Both the position numbers and the translations under genes were made by a program. 50,801 bases of DNA from Lentimicrobium sp. (GTDB taxonomy: Bacteria > Bacteroidota > Bacteroidia > Bacteroidales > Lentimicrobiaceae): the NCBI GenBank assembly GCA_024709105.1, contig JANJXJ010000123.1, positions 1-50,801 of the forward strand, in the 5' to 3' direction. The notes beneath the pieces were generated by a model. That model saw only the letters and a list, made by a program, of their open reading frames with translations. It made no database searches and was not told the origin of the DNA. The first letter of the stretch is position 1. The number at the start of each line of letters is the position of its first letter. Of the stretch, positions 1 to 9,720 are shown in pieces.

Positions 1-398
<398 letters not shown>

Positions 399-457
399 GC
401 GAAAACCTGAGAAGCCGAACAAATGCAGCGTAACTTATCTGCTACAATCACATTGTT

Positions 458-2788
458 TTAGTGCCCGGTTTTAAGAATTTTGTCTTCTGTTATCTTGAAA
501 TCCTTTTTCAGGTTAGCTGCGCTGATCGTAAAATCTCCCTTTTCCAGGATGGTTTGATTTTCGTGATTTACAAATGCCAGGTCTGCGGCAGGGATTTCAA
601 ATTGAACAGTTTGAGTTTCTCCGGGTTGAAGCATCAGCTTGGTAAACGCCCTGAGCCTCTTTACAGGAGGGGTAAGGGATGCAAAATGATCGCTGACAAA
701 TATCTGCACCACTTCCATGCCTGCTCTGCCTGAGCTGTTTTTAACTTTTACCGATACTTTCAAGGTTTCAGTGGCTGAGTATTCAACTTTATCAAGAGTT
801 AGATCGGTGTATTCAAAGGTTGTGTAGCTCAGACCAAAGCCAAACGGATACTGTGGATTAAAGGTAGTGCCTTCGGGTGCTCCTGCATTGGTAAGCGCTT
901 CGGTATGCTTATGAAAATAAGGCTCAGTATTGTAAGCAAAGCGTGGGTAGGTGTAAGGAAGTTTCCCTGAAGGGTTGGTTTCTCCAAATAATACACGGGC
1001 AATGGCCTCACCACCATAATTTCCGGGAAGGTATGCATTCAGAACTGCAGAAGCCAAAGGTTCAGTATCGTTAATCAACCTTGGTCTGCCCTGAACCAGA
1101 ACCATTATAACAGGTTTTCCGGAAGAAGCTGCCATTTTTACCAGTTCTTTCTGATTTTCTGAAAGGTCAAGGTCGCTGGCATTTCCGGGAGTTTCGGTAT
1201 AGGTGTTTTCTCCTAAACACAGAACAATATAATCGCTTTGCCTCGCCAAAGAAATAAATGCAGAGTTGTCTTCCTTAATTTCGGTTCTGTAGTCACCTTC
1301 AGCAGCATATTTTACTACTTCTGCCAGTTTCACTGCATCCTGATTTGCTGAAATATTCCTGATGGCTTTAAAAATGGTAGGATAAGCAGTGGTAAATTCA
1401 TTCACCAGATTTCCCTGCCAGGAGTAACTCCACCCGCCAAGAAGCGGACGCATATTGTCGGCAGCCGGACCTGCAACCAGAATTTTTGCATCAGCGGGCA
1501 GAGGTAAAATGTTATTCTGATTTTTAAGCAAGGTGATTGACTCCAGCGAAGTACGACGTGCATCGGCAGCAAAGTTCTCAGAGGCAAACTCAGGGTAATT
1601 ATTTCTGGTGGTTATTGGAGTTTCGAACAGGCCGAGCATTAATTTTACCTTTAAAATTCTGCTCACCGCATCATCTATTCTTGATTCAGGAATTTCGCCT
1701 TCTTTTACCAGTTCAACTACATATCCCGGAAAATCAAAGTTATAGGGAACCATGGACATGTCAACACCGGCATTGATGGCCAGTTTAACAGCTTCTTTAT
1801 GACTGGCGGCAACCTTGTGACGCAGGTGCAGATACTCAATGTCCTGCCAGTCAGACACTACAAAGCCTTTAAAGCCAAGTTCGTTTTTCAGCAGATCGGT
1901 AAGCAGATATTTGCTGGCATGAACCGGTAACCCGTTTATTTCGCCTGAGTTGATCATTATGGTTGCAGCTCCGGCATCAATTGCTTTTTTGAATGAAGGA
2001 AGGTGGTACTCTCTGAGCGCATTCATTGAAAGCAGGGCCGGCGTGCGGTCTTTACCACTTACAGTTTGTGAATAGCCCAAAAAGTGTTTCATGCATGATG
2101 CAATTCTGTTTGGATCTGACATATTATTGTCTTTCCCCTGCAGCCCTGCAATAAGTGCTACCCCCATTTCAGATGCGAGCAGAGGGTCTTCGCCGAAAGT
2201 TTCCCATTGACGAGGCCAGCGCGGGTCCATACCGAGATCGAGAACAGGGCTGAAAGTCCAGGGGCAGCCTATCGCCCGGGTTTCGTATGCAGTAATTTCT
2301 CCGGCACGCTCAATCAGCGCCGGATTCCAGGTTGCAGCCATGCCAATTTGCTGTGGGAACAGGGTAGCACCTTCAACATACGAAGCACCATGAATCATAT
2401 CAAGTCCATATATTACCGGAATTTTCAGTCTTGATTTTTCAAGAGCATAAGCCTGAATCTCACCGATCAGGCTATTCCATAATTCCGGGTTTCGGGCACG
2501 GTTGTTGGCAGTGTTTAGTACTGAACCTATCTGATATTTTTCAAACGCCAGACGAAGGGTGGCAGTATCTAATTTTAATGGTTCATCACTTTCGAAAGGG
2601 CTTTTTCCAACTGTAAGAACATCAATGGTAACCTGTGTCATTTGACCCGCTTTTTCTTCGATGGTCATTTTAGAAACCAGCTCTTTAACCCTGGCATCAA
2701 TACTACCGGATTCACCATCCTTTTTTTCACTGCAGGAAGTAATAGCCAAAGTGCTTAAAAGAAGAAGAGCAACAAATATTTTTTGCAT
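458..2788 (-). CDS. bglX: GH3 beta-glucosidase, lipoprotein (BglX type)
   Basis: This 776-residue protein is probably a periplasmic exo-acting beta-glucosidase that releases glucose from oligosaccharides made by the two GH16 enzymes of the same locus. A lipobox (AITSC, Cys19) ends the signal peptide. The GH3 N-terminal barrel shows IYGLDMIHG near 127-134, the substrate-contacting Lys234-His235 in CMKHFLGYS, and the nucleophile Asp313 in GFVVSDWQD. The alpha/beta sandwich follows, with LCLGENTYTETPG as the region expected to hold the acid/base, and then a C-terminal fibronectin III-like domain. Order and length match BglX. It is the last gene of the operon, 58 bp after the GH16 gene. Specificity (beta-1,3 versus other linkages) is inferred from context only. 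Confidence 0.92.
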   Translation of the reverse strand: MQKIFVALLLLSTLAITSCSEKKDGESGSIDARVKELVSKMTIEEKAGQMTQVTIDVLTVGKSPFESDEPLKLDTATLRLAFEKYQIGSVLNTANNRARNPELWNSLIGEIQAYALEKSRLKIPVIYGLDMIHGASYVEGATLFPQQIGMAATWNPALIERAGEITAYETRAIGCPWTFSPVLDLGMDPRWPRQWETFGEDPLLASEMGVALIAGLQGKDNNMSDPNRIASCMKHFLGYSQTVSGKDRTPALLSMNALREYHLPSFKKAIDAGAATIMINSGEINGLPVHASKYLLTDLLKNELGFKGFVVSDWQDIEYLHLRHKVAASHKEAVKLAINAGVDMSMVPYNFDFPGYVVELVKEGEIPESRIDDAVSRILKVKLMLGLFETPITTRNNYPEFASENFAADARRTSLESITLLKNQNNILPLPADAKILVAGPAADNMRPLLGGWSYSWQGNLVNEFTTAYPTIFKAIRNISANQDAVKLAEVVKYAAEGDYRTEIKEDNSAFISLARQSDYIVLCLGENTYTETPGNASDLDLSENQKELVKMAASSGKPVIMVLVQGRPRLINDTEPLASAVLNAYLPGNYGGEAIARVLFGETNPSGKLPYTYPRFAYNTEPYFHKHTEALTNAGAPEGTTFNPQYPFGFGLSYTTFEYTDLTLDKVEYSATETLKVSVKVKNSSGRAGMEVVQIFVSDHFASLTPPVKRLRAFTKLMLQPGETQTVQFEIPAADLAFVNHENQTILEKGDFTISAANLKKDFKITEDKILKTGH

Positions 2789-2846
2789 GATCTGATATTT
2801 TTAAATGTTCCGAAAAGAAAAAGCCAGTAATACGGATTTACACTCA

Positions 2847-3632
2847 TTAATTTAAGGTGTAAACCCTCACATAATCAATCTCCATGATGGCTTCACTGAG
2901 TTCAGGGTCAATGCCTTCTTTGCCACCCCAGCCGCCACCTATGGCAATGTTGAGAATGATGTGGAAGCGTTTGTTGAAAGGCCAGGTCATAAAATCTGCC
3001 TGATGATCGTTTTCGAAAGTGAAATATTTCTGATCATCAATAAAGAAGTCAATTTTTTCGGGAGTCCATTCCACAGCATAAACATGAAACATTTCGTTAA
3101 AGCCGTTGATATTTAAACTTTTTCCCAACTGAGTTCCTTTTACATGGTTGTATGCACCTGTATGAACTGTGCCATGAACAACAGCCGGATCGTATCCTAC
3201 GTGCTCCATGATATCAATTTCTCCGCTTTCGGGCCAGCCTCCATATTCCCAGTCGGTCGGGAGCATCCAGATGGCAGGCCAGGTTCCTCTGCCTTTTGGC
3301 AAACGGGCTTTTGCTTCGATACGGCCATATAAAAAGTCCTGTTTGTTTTTGGTCACCAGCCTGGCTGATGTCCACTTTTCGTCTACTTTTTTGGCTTTAA
3401 TGGTTAACAGCCCATTTTTTACAAAAGCGTTTTCGGTAGAGTTGGTGTAATTCTGAAGCTCGTTGTTTCCCCAGCCGTGGTCGCCGATATCGTAACCCCA
3501 GTTTTCGGTGGCAGGAGCCCCTTCATAATTAAATTCTTCGGACCAAACCAGTGTTTTACTGTTTTGAGAAAGCCCTGCAGAAGCTATCAGCAAAAGCAAA
3601 GCCGGCAAAAGGGAAAGGATTGTTTTTTTCAT
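2847..3632 (-). CDS. GH16 endo-beta-1,3-glucanase (laminarinase-like), secreted
   Basis: A compact single-domain GH16 enzyme of 261 residues. I chose the ATG at 3632 because it begins MKKTILSLLPALLLL, a normal signal peptide, and has an A-rich stretch just upstream; the ATG 18 bp further upstream would put a charged tail before it. The catalytic motif SGEIDIMEHVG places the nucleophile at Glu138, the assisting Asp at 140 and the acid/base at Glu143. WGNNELQNYT and GTWPAIWMLP are typical of the laminarinase subfamily. Cleavage is likely after residue 22 and no lipobox is seen, so a periplasmic location is plausible. It sits 192 bp after susD, behind a structured spacer, and may cut imported laminarin oligosaccharides further. 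Confidence 0.9.
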   Translation of the reverse strand: MKKTILSLLPALLLLIASAGLSQNSKTLVWSEEFNYEGAPATENWGYDIGDHGWGNNELQNYTNSTENAFVKNGLLTIKAKKVDEKWTSARLVTKNKQDFLYGRIEAKARLPKGRGTWPAIWMLPTDWEYGGWPESGEIDIMEHVGYDPAVVHGTVHTGAYNHVKGTQLGKSLNINGFNEMFHVYAVEWTPEKIDFFIDDQKYFTFENDHQADFMTWPFNKRFHIILNIAIGGGWGGKEGIDPELSEAIMEIDYVRVYTLN

Positions 3633-3659
3633 ATTTTCTTTATAAAACAACGATGAGGT

Positions 3660-3742
3660 TACCGGGTCAACAATACCTGATTTGTTTACCGTTTGTTATT
3701 CGATAACGGGTCCCTTAAACTTTTCGGGCAATTGACCCGGTA
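3660..3742 (-). repeat. Inverted repeat with nested hairpin in the susD-GH16 spacer
   Basis: TACCGGGTCAA at 3660-3670 and its perfect complement TTGACCCGGTA at 3732-3742 could form an 11-bp helix. The interior holds GTTAT/ATAAC (3695-3699 and 3703-3707, loop TCG). A second partial copy, CGGGTC at 3707-3712, could compete for the same arm (GACCCG, 3734-3739). There is no T-tract, so this is not a standard terminator. It separates the SusCD part of the transcript from the enzyme genes and may be an mRNA-processing or stability element. The function is inference. Confidence 0.45.
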
Positions 3743-3823
3743 TCTCACCGTGCATTACTAAACCAACCAACCAAGGTTATCTTTAACGCATTAAATGCGA
3801 ATATTTTAGTTTCAGTTCAGGTT

Positions 3824-5380
3824 TTAATATCCCTGATTCTGTACAAAGGCTCCGGCAGAAAGGTCCATCTCGGTTTGAGGAATAGGCAGAAATCCTTTGG
3901 TAGCAGCATTGAAGGTAACATCAAAGATCTGCTGGTCGCCAACGTAATTTGGTCCGCGAACTCCGGTTACTGTGAGTTCCTGAGCTGCATACGACAAGCC
4001 CTTTCTAAGTACATCAAAATACCTGATGCCTTCCAGCGAAAGCTCGAGCCTGCGTTCCTTGTAGATGTTTTCGGGAGTGGCAGGAATGCTGCTCAGGCCC
4101 ACTCTGGCTCTTACGCGATCGAGATATTGCTGAGCATTGGGGCTTCCGAGTTCAGCAGCCATGAGCAATACATCCGAAAAGCGGATTACTCTGTGGTTGC
4201 ATGTGCGGTTTAGTTCAAACTGACCGCCGGTTCCCCAGTGTTCTGCATCTGAGCTGTATTTTTTTGAAAAATAACCGGTATGCTGATATCCTTTGTCAAG
4301 TGAACCATCCAGATCTTCTTCGCGAAGCACTGTAAATTCATATCTTGGGTCATTTTTAATATCATCCACCAATTTCTGGCTAACTGTGCCGAAACTCCAG
4401 CCGCGATTCCAGTTTTGAGATCCTGTTACTCTGGGGCCCTGCATCTGTGCAGAAAGATTGCCTTCGCCTCCTCTTACATAACCCCAATCCCACCAGGGAG
4501 GAGTGTCGCCGTAAGAAATTTCGAAAACAGACTCTTTTCCATATTCTCCAACGAGCTTGAAGTTGTCTTCATAGTTTTCGAACAAGTCATGACCGCTGTT
4601 GGCAATCAGGTCATCGAGATAGGTTACCAAAACTCCGCTATTTATGGTTTGAGATCCGGCCATGAGGTCTTTTCCATAAACTCCGTTGTAGAAAAGATAT
4701 ACACGGGCCAGCAGAGCCTGGGCAGCCCATTTGGTTATTCTTCCTGCGTCAGCCGAAGAAACAGAGGCAGGCAGGCCGGCAATGGCTTCGGTAAGGTCAA
4801 GCGCAATCTGGTTGTAAACCTGTTCAGGAGTTGCCTGAGGTTGTTTGTATTCCGATGGGCCGCTTAACGTTTTGGTAAGAAGAGGAATGTTTTCAAAGTA
4901 GGCTACCTGCTCAAAGTAAAAATAGGCACGCAGGAATTTGCTCTCGGCTTTAAGGCGGTTTTTAAATTCATCGGATGCATCCACCCCGTCAATCTTTTCG
5001 AGAAGCAGGTTGGCTCTGTAAATTCCGGTGTAGTTTTTCAGCCAGATGGCATGTGCAATTTTACTGGTTGTGGGAATGTTGAAATTGTTGAACTCATTCT
5101 CATCCATTCCATCGTTAGCATCAGCACCTCCGGCGTATGAATCGTCGGAAAGCACATCTGAAACCAGAATAAACGGAGCCCATGAAACTCCGGGGGTATC
5201 CTGATAGCCAAGAACATCGTAAACGGAAACCAGGGCTTGCATTGCATGTTCTTCTGTTTTGTAGAAAGAGGTGGTAACTTCCTGATCCAATGGTTTAAGA
5301 TCAAGGAAATCTTTGCTGCATGAAGAAAGCAGGCCAAAGGATACCAATATGATGCCTGCCAGATATATGATTCTTTTCAT
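3824..5380 (-). CDS. SusD-like outer-membrane glycan-binding lipoprotein (beta-glucan locus)
   Basis: 518 residues, starting MKRIIYLAGII with a lipobox LLSSC (Cys21). Then comes the usual SusD start SKDFLDLKPLDQE, an alpha-helical TPR-like body (AKSKFLRAYFYFEQ-type helix; here KAESKFLRAYFYFE), and the C-terminal RagB/SusD signature ERRLELSLEGIRYFDVLRKG. It should sit on the cell surface as a lid on the SusC barrel encoded 18 bp upstream and pass glucan oligosaccharides into it. Length is normal for the family. The substrate is not readable from the protein; beta-1,3-glucan is inferred from the flanking GH16 and GH3 genes. Confidence 0.93.
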   Translation of the reverse strand: MKRIIYLAGIILVSFGLLSSCSKDFLDLKPLDQEVTTSFYKTEEHAMQALVSVYDVLGYQDTPGVSWAPFILVSDVLSDDSYAGGADANDGMDENEFNNFNIPTTSKIAHAIWLKNYTGIYRANLLLEKIDGVDASDEFKNRLKAESKFLRAYFYFEQVAYFENIPLLTKTLSGPSEYKQPQATPEQVYNQIALDLTEAIAGLPASVSSADAGRITKWAAQALLARVYLFYNGVYGKDLMAGSQTINSGVLVTYLDDLIANSGHDLFENYEDNFKLVGEYGKESVFEISYGDTPPWWDWGYVRGGEGNLSAQMQGPRVTGSQNWNRGWSFGTVSQKLVDDIKNDPRYEFTVLREEDLDGSLDKGYQHTGYFSKKYSSDAEHWGTGGQFELNRTCNHRVIRFSDVLLMAAELGSPNAQQYLDRVRARVGLSSIPATPENIYKERRLELSLEGIRYFDVLRKGLSYAAQELTVTGVRGPNYVGDQQIFDVTFNAATKGFLPIPQTEMDLSAGAFVQNQGY

Positions 5381-5398
5381 CGTTTTCTGATTTAAAGG

Positions 5399-8300
5399 TT
5401 AGAATGAAATGGTTGTTCCTACCCTCCAGGTTCTGGCCATAGGATAAATTCCGCGATCAATAGCGATGTCAAAGGAGCTGCGTGCACCAATTTCAGGATC
5501 AGCACCAGTATATTTGGTGAGGGTGAGCAGATTCTCAGCCGAAACATAGAACCTCCAGGTTGAAGCGCCCATTCTATGGAGAATACTTCTGGGCAAGGTA
5601 TACCCAAACTGAAGGTTTTTAATTCTGATATAGGAACCGTCCTCGATGTACAGGTCAGAAACCCGGGCATTGTTGTTGATGTCGATCCATGTGTAGCGGG
5701 GCACTTCGTTGGATGTGCCTTCTCCGGTCCAGCGATCGAGTATCGCTGTGGTACGGTTGGTGTATCGCAGATCCACACGCTGACTTCCATTGAAGATTTC
5801 GTTGCCGTATGTTCCGGTAATGAGCAATGCAAGATCAAAGTTTTTGTATTCAAAATTGGCGTTGAAGCCCAGTATCCAGTCGGGGGTTGGATTGCCAATC
5901 ATAGTGCGGTCATCGGCATCAATTTTTCCATCTTCATTTACATCAACAAAACGAACATCTCCAGGCACTGCATTGGGTTGAAGTGGCAGACCTGTTGGGC
6001 CGATATGCTGGAACACTTCAGCCTGATTCTGGAAAATACCATCGGTCTTGTAACCCCAGAAATAACCAATCGGAAGTCCGACCTCGGCTCGGGTAACCAA
6101 ACCGGCTATAGCCCAGCTTGCGCCCGGAAGTACCTTTTCTTCATTGCCTATTTCAGTCATCTCGTTCTGGTTGTACGTAGCATTCACATTAACGGAATAA
6201 TTGAGGTCTTTTATCTTGTGACGCCAGGTAATGTTCATTTCAACGCCTTTGTTCTGAACACTTCCAACATTTGCATATGGAGGATCGTTACCAACATGAC
6301 CCGGGATAGGAATTCTTTCCAGAAGACCTTCAGTGGTCTTGACATAATACTCAATGGTACTTACAAGTCTGTTGTTAAATGCTCCGAAATCGAGGGCAAA
6401 ATTCAACTGCTTTGATTCTTCCCATTTTATATCTTCATTTGGCATATAGGAGGGCGATGCTCCGGTATATCTGCCATTGCCAAAAATATAGCCACGGCTT
6501 TTATCAATTGTGGATATAAACTGGTAATAACCGATTCTTTCGTTACCATTAACACCATAGGTTGCTCTTAATTTTACAAGATCAACATTGGATAGTTCAG
6601 GGAAGAATTCTTCGTCAGATAAAACCCATCCAAATCCAATAGAGGGGAAGTAGCCGTATTTGTTGTTGGCTCCAAAGTTGGTTGAACCGTCTCTGCGGAG
6701 AATGGCTGTAACTGAGTATTTATTCTTGAAGTCATAGGTCAATCGTCCGAAAATGGACGCCAGGGCATGATGTGATGCACCTCCGGCTGCAACCCACATG
6801 GTGTCGGTGGCCATATTCAGGTAAACATTTTCGGGATCAAAAAGAGGTACTTTTGAATTGAAACCATAGAGATTTTCATATACATCCTTTTGAGCAGAAG
6901 TTCCTGCCAGTGCAGTAAAGTTGTGATCATTAATTGACCGTGAATAGGAAATTGTATTGTCCCATTGCCAGGTAAAGTATCTGTCAATACTTTTGCTTAC
7001 GGAAGTTCTGTCAGTATTGTTTTGTGCCCCGTTCAGGTAAAACAGCGGCCGGTAAGAATCGTTGAGCACATAGGCAAGGTCAATGCCCAAGGTGGTGGTT
7101 ACTTTTAAACCTTTAATAATTTCAGCTTCTCCAAAAATACTCCCAACCACTTTGTCAACACGGGTTTCAGCGGTTTGAATTTCGAGCAATGCCAAAGGAT
7201 TAACTACCTCGGCACCAACAAGTTTCGAGATACCATAAGTTCTGCCATTTTTATCTTTAAGCACCGGTTGGTTGGAGTAGGGGGGAAGTGCAAGTTCATC
7301 AGGGTCTTCTTCGTAGAGCGGAGTAAGCGGATCCATATTCAGGGCACTGCTGAAAGCTCCGTTGAACGATTCGTTACTGCCAATGCCTCTGCGGATGATA
7401 TGTGAGTAAGACAATGTGTTTCCGAACCTGAAAACTTTATTCACCTGGCTGTTGGTATTTAAGCGGGCAGTGATTCTGTCGAACTGAGATTTGTCTCCGC
7501 CAATGATTCCTTGTTGAGAAAAATATGAGAGAGAAGTTGCATAGGTGGTTTTATCGCTGCCACCGGTGATTGATATCTCATGATTCTGCATGGGAGCATT
7601 TTTAACAAACAAATGATCCTGCCAGTTGGTATTGTGCTTTGGAATTTCGTTCAGGTCGAATGGTTCTGTAAGGCCTGCATTTCTGGCTCCTTCGTTCATT
7701 ATCATTCTGTATTGTTCGGCATCAAGCATATCAAGCTTCTTGCTGACATTCTGTATGCCTCTGTAGCCTGAATATGAAATGCTCATTTTACCACCTTTGC
7801 CACTTTTAGTGGTAATAAGAACAACCCCATTGGCAGCTCTTGATCCATAAATGGCAGCAGAAGCAGCATCTTTTAGTACATCCATAGATTCTATGTCGCC
7901 GGGGTTGAGATAATCTATTCCTCCAACAACTACACCGTCAACTACATACAAGGGTTCAGAGTTTCCGGTTGTTCCGGTTCCACGAATCCTGATGGTGGGT
8001 GCTTCTCCCGGTTGTCCTGATAGATTTGTAACCTGTACACCTGCTGTTCTGCCCTGCAAGGCTTGTTCTATTCTCAAAACAGGTGTAGAAGTTATATCTT
8101 CAGAATTTACTGTTGAAATTGAACCGGTTACTACTTTTTTCTTTTGAGAACCATAGCCAATTACTACCATTTCGCTGAGCATGGTAGCTTCAACCTGCAG
8201 CTCAACATTAATTTGTTTTTGTCCGTTCACCGCAATGGTTTGCGTTTTATAACCGACAAATGAAATTACAATTGAAGCATTGGGTTTGCTTATGGTTAAT

Positions 8301-8491
8301 GTGTATTTACCATCAATATCAGTGGTAGTTCCGTTTGTAGTTCCGGCTTCAACCACAGTTGCACCAGGTACACCCATACGGGTCTCATTTTCGGTGATGG
8401 TGCCGCTTACAGTGTGCGTTTGTGCTGATACAGCCCCTGCAACTAGTAGTAAGGTCCATAAAATGAGTAATTTGTAATATTTTGCTTTCAT
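5399..8491 (-). CDS. SusC-like TonB-dependent transporter (beta-glucan locus)
   Basis: 1030 residues. A signal peptide (to about residue 23, ending SAQ) is followed by a carboxypeptidase-regulatory-like domain (about 25-105, HTVSGTITENETRMGVPGA), then the TonB plug with the SusC hallmark motifs VVIGYGSQKKKVVTGSIS and LYVVDGVV, DVLKDAASAAIYGSRAANGV, and a 22-strand type barrel to the C-terminal phenylalanine. It imports oligosaccharides across the outer membrane using TonB energy and pairs with the SusD 18 bp downstream. A hairpin in the spacer before it (8536-8559, AAAGGC/GCCTTT) has no T-tract and is probably not a terminator. The family call is secure; the substrate is inferred. Confidence 0.95.
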   Translation of the reverse strand: MKAKYYKLLILWTLLLVAGAVSAQTHTVSGTITENETRMGVPGATVVEAGTTNGTTTDIDGKYTLTISKPNASIVISFVGYKTQTIAVNGQKQINVELQVEATMLSEMVVIGYGSQKKKVVTGSISTVNSEDITSTPVLRIEQALQGRTAGVQVTNLSGQPGEAPTIRIRGTGTTGNSEPLYVVDGVVVGGIDYLNPGDIESMDVLKDAASAAIYGSRAANGVVLITTKSGKGGKMSISYSGYRGIQNVSKKLDMLDAEQYRMIMNEGARNAGLTEPFDLNEIPKHNTNWQDHLFVKNAPMQNHEISITGGSDKTTYATSLSYFSQQGIIGGDKSQFDRITARLNTNSQVNKVFRFGNTLSYSHIIRRGIGSNESFNGAFSSALNMDPLTPLYEEDPDELALPPYSNQPVLKDKNGRTYGISKLVGAEVVNPLALLEIQTAETRVDKVVGSIFGEAEIIKGLKVTTTLGIDLAYVLNDSYRPLFYLNGAQNNTDRTSVSKSIDRYFTWQWDNTISYSRSINDHNFTALAGTSAQKDVYENLYGFNSKVPLFDPENVYLNMATDTMWVAAGGASHHALASIFGRLTYDFKNKYSVTAILRRDGSTNFGANNKYGYFPSIGFGWVLSDEEFFPELSNVDLVKLRATYGVNGNERIGYYQFISTIDKSRGYIFGNGRYTGASPSYMPNEDIKWEESKQLNFALDFGAFNNRLVSTIEYYVKTTEGLLERIPIPGHVGNDPPYANVGSVQNKGVEMNITWRHKIKDLNYSVNVNATYNQNEMTEIGNEEKVLPGASWAIAGLVTRAEVGLPIGYFWGYKTDGIFQNQAEVFQHIGPTGLPLQPNAVPGDVRFVDVNEDGKIDADDRTMIGNPTPDWILGFNANFEYKNFDLALLITGTYGNEIFNGSQRVDLRYTNRTTAILDRWTGEGTSNEVPRYTWIDINNNARVSDLYIEDGSYIRIKNLQFGYTLPRSILHRMGASTWRFYVSAENLLTLTKYTGADPEIGARSSFDIAIDRGIYPMARTWRVGTTISF

Positions 8492-8558
8492 CCGTTCTCA
8501 GGTTAAAGATTGTTTTTTTTGGTTGGTGTGTAATCAAAGGCTTTGGTGAACCAGCCTT

Positions 8559-9662
8559 TTAATTTTTCTGAAAAACGCGTATGTAATCAACTTTGAGTTG
8601 TTGCGGGAAGGTGGTTGTTTCGTTTGGGCTGCCAGGCCAGTTGCCTCCCACCGCAATATTGAAGATAAAGAAATGAGGTGCATGGAATTCGGTCATATGC
8701 CCGGGTGTAATGTCTACCTCATTGAATTTTATATCGTTAACATACCATTTGATTGTGTTTGCATCCCAAATGATGGTGAAAACGTGGTATTCATCAAAGA
8801 AAGTTCCTGTTGATTTGGTATACGACTGACCGTATTGTGCATGGCCGCCATTGTCCCAGTGCAAAGTACCATGGACTGTTTTTTCGCGATTACTTCCGCC
8901 AATCATTTCCATGATGTCTATTTCACCACAGGCTGGCCATCCAACTGTGGTAATGTTGTTCCCCAGCGCCCACAATGCCGGCCAGATACCTTGTCCTTTT
9001 GGCAGCAAAGCACGAATATCTACTCTGCCGTAGGTAAAAGTTTTTTTGTTGCGGGTAATCAGTCTTGACGATGTATAATTGCTGCCCTGAAATGATTCCT
9101 TGCGGGCTTCAATGGTTAAAACACCACCATCAACACTTGTGTTTTCACTCCGGTAGTACTGAAGTTCGTTGTTGCCCCAGCCACCTGCTCCTGTTTCATA
9201 AGTCCAGGACTGCGTGTTTAGTGCGTTTCCATCGAATTCATCGTTCCAAACCAAAGTATAGCCCGAATATACCATTGGAGTTGTATATCCCTCGCCAACA
9301 GTTACCGGATCATTGTCGCTCAGGGTAATCTGCTTTTCATTTTTTACATACCTGCCCGATTGGCCATAGGCTCTGACTTCGATATTGTATGTGCCGGGTA
9401 AAATAAACTCGTATTCAAACTGTCCGGTGCTGTTGGTAGCTGCAGCCTGAGTTGTACTTCCGACAAACAGGCGGTATTCAACAGTATTGTCGGCACTGGC
9501 TTTGATTGTTACAATGCCCGGCCCATTTTCGGGTAAGGTGATTTCTACTTTCAGATTTGCAGGTTCTCCGGTAACATCCGGTTCATCATCCTTGCATGAA
9601 TTGAAAGTAAAAGCAGAGAGCAAAAAAAGAAGCAGTAATCCGGCTGGAAGTTTGTTTTTCAT
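8559..9662 (-). CDS. GH16 laminarinase-like lipoprotein with N-terminal Ig-like domain
   Basis: 367 residues with a lipobox FNSC (Cys23) followed by acidic residues KDDEPD, a pattern associated with surface-exposed lipoproteins. Residues about 35-115 form a beta-sandwich (Ig/PKD-like) module. The GH16 domain runs from about 134 to the end (TLVWNDEFDGNALN). The catalytic stretch ACGEIDIMEMIGG gives nucleophile Glu247, Asp249 and acid/base Glu252. GGWGNNELQYY and GIWPALWALG are shared with the second GH16 of the locus. It is likely the outer, first-cutting endo-glucanase, with the smaller GH16 acting later. It lies between the binding-protein gene and susC and follows a hairpin terminator or attenuator. 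Confidence 0.9.
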   Translation of the reverse strand: MKNKLPAGLLLLFLLSAFTFNSCKDDEPDVTGEPANLKVEITLPENGPGIVTIKASADNTVEYRLFVGSTTQAAATNSTGQFEYEFILPGTYNIEVRAYGQSGRYVKNEKQITLSDNDPVTVGEGYTTPMVYSGYTLVWNDEFDGNALNTQSWTYETGAGGWGNNELQYYRSENTSVDGGVLTIEARKESFQGSNYTSSRLITRNKKTFTYGRVDIRALLPKGQGIWPALWALGNNITTVGWPACGEIDIMEMIGGSNREKTVHGTLHWDNGGHAQYGQSYTKSTGTFFDEYHVFTIIWDANTIKWYVNDIKFNEVDITPGHMTEFHAPHFFIFNIAVGGNWPGSPNETTTFPQQLKVDYIRVFQKN

Positions 9663-9675
9663 GGTATAAGGTTTT

Positions 9676-9710
9676 AAAAAGCCCGACCGGGGTTTCCGGT
9701 CAGGCCTTTA
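9676..9710 (-). terminator. Intrinsic terminator or attenuator after the first gene of the beta-glucan operon
   Basis: On the minus strand GCCTGACCGG (9705-9696), a 5-nt loop and CCGGTCGGGC (9690-9681) form a 10-bp GC-rich stem with one G-U pair. Five T residues follow (9680-9676). This is a textbook intrinsic terminator, placed 11 bp after the stop of the binding-protein gene and 14 bp before the GH16 start. Partial read-through would give more of the binding protein than of the downstream enzymes. Confidence 0.8.
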
Positions 9711-9720
9711 AAGATAAGAA

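Noticed and set aside
5576-6415. 279-codon open frame on the plus strand inside the first susC
   Set aside because: It lies wholly opposite a well-supported SusC coding frame, shows no protein-family motif, and is best explained as a reading-frame shadow.
8536-8559. Hairpin between GH16 and susC as a terminator
   Set aside because: Bulged stem and no T-tract on the transcribed strand; the genes are probably read through.
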